A DNA stretch of 16,606 bases from JAAZMI01 sp964603615 (GTDB lineage Bacteria > Bacillota > Dethiobacteria > DTU022 > UBA8154). The stretch lies in NCBI GenBank assembly GCA_964603615.1, contig CAZRVU010000038.1:1-16606 (forward strand). The letters run 5' to 3'. A program made the translations under genes and the position numbers. The notes under the pieces are model-generated. The model was given only the letters and a program-made list of their open reading frames with translations. It made no database searches and was not told the origin of the DNA. Each line of letters opens with the position of its first letter. The stretch's first letter is position 1. Shown here piece after piece: positions 13,624 to 16,606 of the stretch.

Positions 13624-13650
13624 GCACAATATAGCTGTTCTTAATTGTGC
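13624..13650. repeat. 7-bp inverted repeat after the permease gene
   Basis: GCACAAT (13624-13630) and ATTGTGC (13644-13650) form a perfect stem with a 13-base loop, 122 bp beyond the permease stop. No T-run follows on the minus strand, so it is not a standard terminator for that gene. Confidence 0.35.
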
Positions 13651-13771
13651 TTTAAAAGTGTTTATAAAGTATATTAAAGAATGATTTGAAAACCTTACCC
13701 CCGGAAAAACATCATAGTTTGGAGATCCTTAGCTGGCGCCCAGGATAACAAAGGCCGAGCAGTTACCGTTA

Positions 13772-15073
13772 TTATTTATTGTTTTTTTTCCTGAAAACAA
13801 GGTGCTCCATAATCATCACCGCAAAAACCCCCACCACAAATCCATTACCTAAAAGAGGCCTCAAAACCACGGGAAATGTATCTAAGGCACTATCTGGCAA
13901 GAAAGAGATGATAATGCTCAACATAAGGGGAAGTCCTATTACCAGACCGTTTTCAAAATGAAAGCCCCTTTTAACATCATAAACCATGACTAACCCCGCG
14001 GCAATTTGCGCACACATAATATAAAGAAAAACACCGCCTACCACCACCGGCGGGATACCCCCGATCAAGGAAATTACTGGCGGCAGAAACGATACAGCCA
14101 GCAAAAACAGACCGGCAGGTACGAGGGTAAAGCGCGAAGCACAGCCCGTAGAGGCAATCACACCGGGACTCAGGGAAAAGTTGACGGGGCCGATCACACC
14201 CAGCAGACCCGCTAAAAAATTAAGGATACCAGTCATAGAAAGCCCCCTGGCCACCCGTTCCGGCATACGTTCCGGTTCAAGCAGGCCGCCAACAGAATAA
14301 ATCGAGCCTAAATCATTGATGGAGAGAGCCAAAAAACAAACTAGAAAGGCAATAATAACTCCCGGCTCAAAAACCGGGTTAAAGTTCGTCTTGAACAAAA
14401 AGTCAGCGGTAATTTTGGAATGAACAGCCGGCATGGTTTCTAAATCCCGGGGGGAAATCAAAGAATAAACTGCCGTCCCGGCAATCAATGCCCACATAAT
14501 CAAGGTGGATCTCCAAAAACCGCCTGCCCGCTTGTTCACCACAAAAATACAAAGTACGAAAACCAGGATAAAGCATAAGTTTATCCAGGCAAATTCTGGA
14601 ACAGAAGAAGATATGCTCAGATTCAAAATCATCGGCGTGAGGGTAAAAGCAATCATGATCAATATGGTAGCCACAACCGGCGGCGTAAAGAGTCTTTTAA
14701 AATAGTTGAATAACCCGGCAGCACTCAGCGAAAAAAGGGCAAGGCCCCCTAAAGCCATAGCGGTATAGATAGCGTCGATCCCGCTCCCCCGGCTGGCCAT
14801 AACCCCCACCAGAAGTATTGTGGCTGGTCCCGCTATAAGCGGCAACCGGTGGCCCCATAACAACTGTGCCAAAAGGGAAATCCCCGTCATAAAAAACACT
14901 TTTTGCATATAGGCAATCTGCGCTGCAAAGGCACTAAAATGCAAACCGGCTACTACATTCCCTATAATTACAACAATCGGCACCATGATAGCCAACCACT
15001 GCAAACCCAGAAGAATTAATTCACTAAAAGGCGGCTTTTCATCTAGCCCGTATTTAAACCTCAGCGGCTCCAT
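13772..15073 (-). CDS. NCS2-family (uracil/xanthine-type) permease with altered substrate site
   Basis: A 433-residue polytopic membrane protein of the nucleobase:cation symporter-2 family, recognisable by its 12-14 hydrophobic segments, the N-terminal LLGLQWLAI (TM1), GPATILLVG (TM3 region) and SPGVIASTGCASRF (TM10 region, as in the GV-TG-ASR signature). Positions that bind the base in UraA or XanQ are changed: TM1 Gln-His reads Gln-Trp (25-26), the TM8 Glu position reads Asn (SINDLGS, 251-257), and the TM10 Glu/Gln-Asn position reads Leu-Ser-Pro (301-303). The substrate therefore cannot be named. ATG 15073 has GGAAGGGAAG ending 10 nt upstream. The MBL-fold gene lies 159 bp upstream on the same strand and may be co-transcribed. 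No purine riboswitch was seen in the gap. Confidence 0.88.
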   Translation of the reverse strand: MEPLRFKYGLDEKPPFSELILLGLQWLAIMVPIVVIIGNVVAGLHFSAFAAQIAYMQKVFFMTGISLLAQLLWGHRLPLIAGPATILLVGVMASRGSGIDAIYTAMALGGLALFSLSAAGLFNYFKRLFTPPVVATILIMIAFTLTPMILNLSISSSVPEFAWINLCFILVFVLCIFVVNKRAGGFWRSTLIMWALIAGTAVYSLISPRDLETMPAVHSKITADFLFKTNFNPVFEPGVIIAFLVCFLALSINDLGSIYSVGGLLEPERMPERVARGLSMTGILNFLAGLLGVIGPVNFSLSPGVIASTGCASRFTLVPAGLFLLAVSFLPPVISLIGGIPPVVVGGVFLYIMCAQIAAGLVMVYDVKRGFHFENGLVIGLPLMLSIIISFLPDSALDTFPVVLRPLLGNGFVVGVFAVMIMEHLVFRKKNNK

Positions 15074-15232
15074 TGACTACGCGCTTCCCTTCCTTTGTAT
15101 CTGTATCTGTTTAACTCTGCCCATCCTGACTTTATATAGTGAAATAAAAATAAAACTTGCTGCAAAAAACCGTATGGCTCTTTCTTGCTGTTGGCCTCGC
15201 GAAGTTCCTGAGCAAATTTAAAAGCCCCATTC

Positions 15233-16261
15233 TCACTGCAATAAATAATATTCCTTGCCATCGCCCAGCAGTCTACTTGTTATTTTTCCTTGCTGTTCCA
15301 TGAATTTCAGATGCGCCAATGTTTCCGCCAGGGCCATCCATTTTAGCTCTGCCGTAAATTGTTCCCAGGACAGGGGAACATTCCAGTTTACCCGGGAAGC
15401 TATTTCATAAGCTGTTTTTCCTTTTTTACCGTTTAAGCTGAGAGTGGAAGCAATTTCGTTTTCTCTTTGCAGATGATGTTTTTTTAATGCGGAAACCCGG
15501 CCACGGTGATCCCTAAAGGTCCTACGATGTCCGGGAAGAACCAGGTCAACCTCCAGATCAATTACCTTGTCGAGGCTAGCCAGGTATTCATCCAAAGGAT
15601 TGCGGTTTTCCCCCGGCCAGAGAAATATTGCCGGCGTTATTGTTTCCAGGACATGATCCCCGGAAAAGAGAAGGTTTTTTTGCGGTTCATAAAGACAGAA
15701 GTGCCCACTGGAATGTCCGGGTGTCATTATACACTGCAGGTTATTGTCGCCCACGGTTAAGACCGCCCCATCTTCAATAATCTGCAGGCGGCCCCGGGGG
15801 CATAACCGCTCTTTATACAACGCCACAGCCTTTTTCATTTCTGCCAGGGGCAGTTTTCCAAGGAAATCCGGCGTTTCCTGGATAAATTCAGCCAGCTCTT
15901 CCGCGGGGAAACCATTTCTTTGACCGTGGATAAAGCCTTCTTCCCACCGGCCAGGCTTTTCCCAAAAGATCGCCTCCGGAGCGTTAAGATAAATTATGGC
16001 ATCAGAGACAGCCAGCTCTGGAGCAAGGCCAAAGTGATCTTCGTGCAAGTGGGTAATAAAAAAATCAGTGTTTTCCAGGCTGGTTTCCAATTCCTGAAGA
16101 GCACTGACCAAAGCCTCTTTACATTCCGGCCTGCTTATTCCCGAATCGATGAGCAAGTTGCGTTCATGGCCTTGAAGTAGATAAACATTCACCGTTTGTA
16201 ATGATTCGTATGGCATGGGCAGTTCAATTTTGAAAATCCCTGGTAATATTTTTTCGATCAT
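15233..16261 (-). CDS. MBL-fold metallohydrolase with C-terminal winged-helix-like domain
   Basis: A 342-residue metallo-beta-lactamase-fold hydrolase. Metal ligands are intact: THLHEDH (70-76; His71, His73, Asp75, His76), PGHSSGH (181-187, His183), GDH (Asp202) and LPGH (His245). Residues from about 265 on (GKKGKTAYEIASRV... TLAHLKFMEQQGKI) look like the small helix-turn-helix-like C-terminal domain of LACTB2-type proteins. Family members hydrolyse thioesters, RNA or other esters, so the substrate cannot be read from sequence. ATG 16261 has AGGTGAAGGG just upstream. A good promoter lies about 230 bp upstream (16491-16520), giving an unusually long leader. The NCS2 permease follows after 159 bp on the same strand. 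Confidence 0.92.
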   Translation of the reverse strand: MIEKILPGIFKIELPMPYESLQTVNVYLLQGHERNLLIDSGISRPECKEALVSALQELETSLENTDFFITHLHEDHFGLAPELAVSDAIIYLNAPEAIFWEKPGRWEEGFIHGQRNGFPAEELAEFIQETPDFLGKLPLAEMKKAVALYKERLCPRGRLQIIEDGAVLTVGDNNLQCIMTPGHSSGHFCLYEPQKNLLFSGDHVLETITPAIFLWPGENRNPLDEYLASLDKVIDLEVDLVLPGHRRTFRDHRGRVSALKKHHLQRENEIASTLSLNGKKGKTAYEIASRVNWNVPLSWEQFTAELKWMALAETLAHLKFMEQQGKITSRLLGDGKEYYLLQ

Positions 16262-16606
16262 GGCCCTTCACCTATCTATTTATTAAATTTGTAGCTGCTT
16301 TTGTTTGTTCTGTGCACTAAAAAAGAAAGATCCGTCACTAACGCTAACGCTACTTTTTATCGACTTTATAAATAATTCACGTAATTGCCCGGTCATTGTT
16401 ACTTTGATATTTTCATTTCCGCCTTCCTTGCAACATTTTTGTGTTTAGCCCCTGACTAGCCAACTAATTCACCAAGACTGCACTACAGATATGATATTAA
16501 ATATAGTTCCGGGCTGTCAAGAATTTCTAAACCTGAAAACAAAAAAATTAACGGGTCTTCAACACTTATAGCCCTCACAAAGCATTCTAAAGCCTTTAAG
16601 AAGGCC
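16262..16606. other. 345-bp region upstream of the MBL-fold gene
   Basis: It contains the MBL gene promoter (16491-16520) and a leader of about 225 nt. Within the leader, on the minus strand, a strong GGAAGGCGG precedes a five-codon frame MKISK (16416-16399); two bases after its stop an ATG (16396) opens a 37-codon frame ending at 16283, 21 bp before the MBL start. CTAACG is repeated twice at about 16338-16349. No established gene is visible. Confidence 0.5.
16491..16520 (-). promoter_or_regulatory. sigma-A promoter of the MBL-fold gene
   Basis: On the minus strand a perfect TTGACA (16520-16515), an 18-bp spacer and TATCAT (16496-16491), five of six matches. The next annotated start on this strand is the MBL-fold gene at 16261. 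Confidence 0.6.

Larger units (their letters stand above)
13086..13771. other. 686-bp gene-free region
   Basis: No supported gene on either strand. It contains an imperfect palindromic element with a central hairpin (13170-13411), a spaced 7-bp inverted repeat CTGCCGG/CCGGCAG (13445-13451 and 13487-13493), a short sequence resembling the repeat (TTTATGCAGCA near 13498), an 11-bp tandem repeat (13553-13577) and a hairpin (13624-13650). Confidence 0.7.

Noticed and set aside
15074..15232. Purine riboswitch upstream of the NCS2 permease
   Set aside because: No conserved three-way-junction sequences or terminator hairpin were seen; the stretch is plain AT-rich spacer.
15061..15261. 66-codon minus-strand frame bridging the MBL and permease genes
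   Set aside because: It overlaps both neighbours in other frames, has no well-placed ribosome binding site at its ATG, and its composition shows no recognisable domain.
16592..16605. GCCTT-TAAG-AAGGC hairpin at the window edge
   Set aside because: The 5-bp stem is cut off from its context by the window end, so no function can be argued.

Overview
The window looks like part of the chromosome of an anaerobic Bacillota, probably a Clostridia/Peptococcaceae-like (Desulfotomaculum or Pelotomaculum type) bacterium. This is inferred from Bacillus-type LexA boxes (GAAC-N4-GTTC), a YolD-like protein paired with a UvrX-like Y-family polymerase, a NagZ lipoprotein, strong purine-rich ribosome binding sites with several GTG and TTG starts, and a DUF1786 protein of a kind found mainly in strict anaerobes. 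No phage, transposase, rRNA, tRNA or CRISPR genes were seen.

Left part (1-5511). A YolD-like gene (minus strand) and a Y-family translesion polymerase (plus strand) lie 3.7 kb apart. Each has a near-consensus sigma-A promoter with a LexA box immediately after the -10 element, so they appear to be two halves of one SOS module. Between them sit lepA (plus) and a nagZ-type lipoprotein (minus), which converge on a shared terminator region.

Middle (5512-10465). An AT-rich two-gene unit encodes a long coiled-coil protein and a membrane-anchored NodB polysaccharide deacetylase. The deacetylase has an unrecognised cytoplasmic N-terminal region and an 18-bp tandem repeat in its linker. On the minus strand follow two overlapping half-size ArsP/DUF318-like permeases that lack the cysteine motif. 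After a 432-bp divergent region comes a stand-alone DUF1786 (ASKHA-fold) gene.

Right part (10466-16606, all minus strand). A lemA-DUF2207 operon is followed, going rightwards, by a 686-bp gene-free region, an NCS2-family permease with altered substrate-site residues, and an MBL-fold hydrolase with a long 5' leader. The 686-bp region holds a roughly 240-bp imperfect palindromic element with a central terminator-like hairpin. One arm of this element is repeated almost perfectly (51 of 52 bases in the core) upstream of lepA, 12.5 kb away and in opposite orientation.

The most interesting items are the split SOS module, the dispersed palindromic repeat, the coiled-coil plus chimeric deacetylase unit, and the NCS2 and half-permease variants. 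All family calls are made by eye from the translated sequences; no searches were run.
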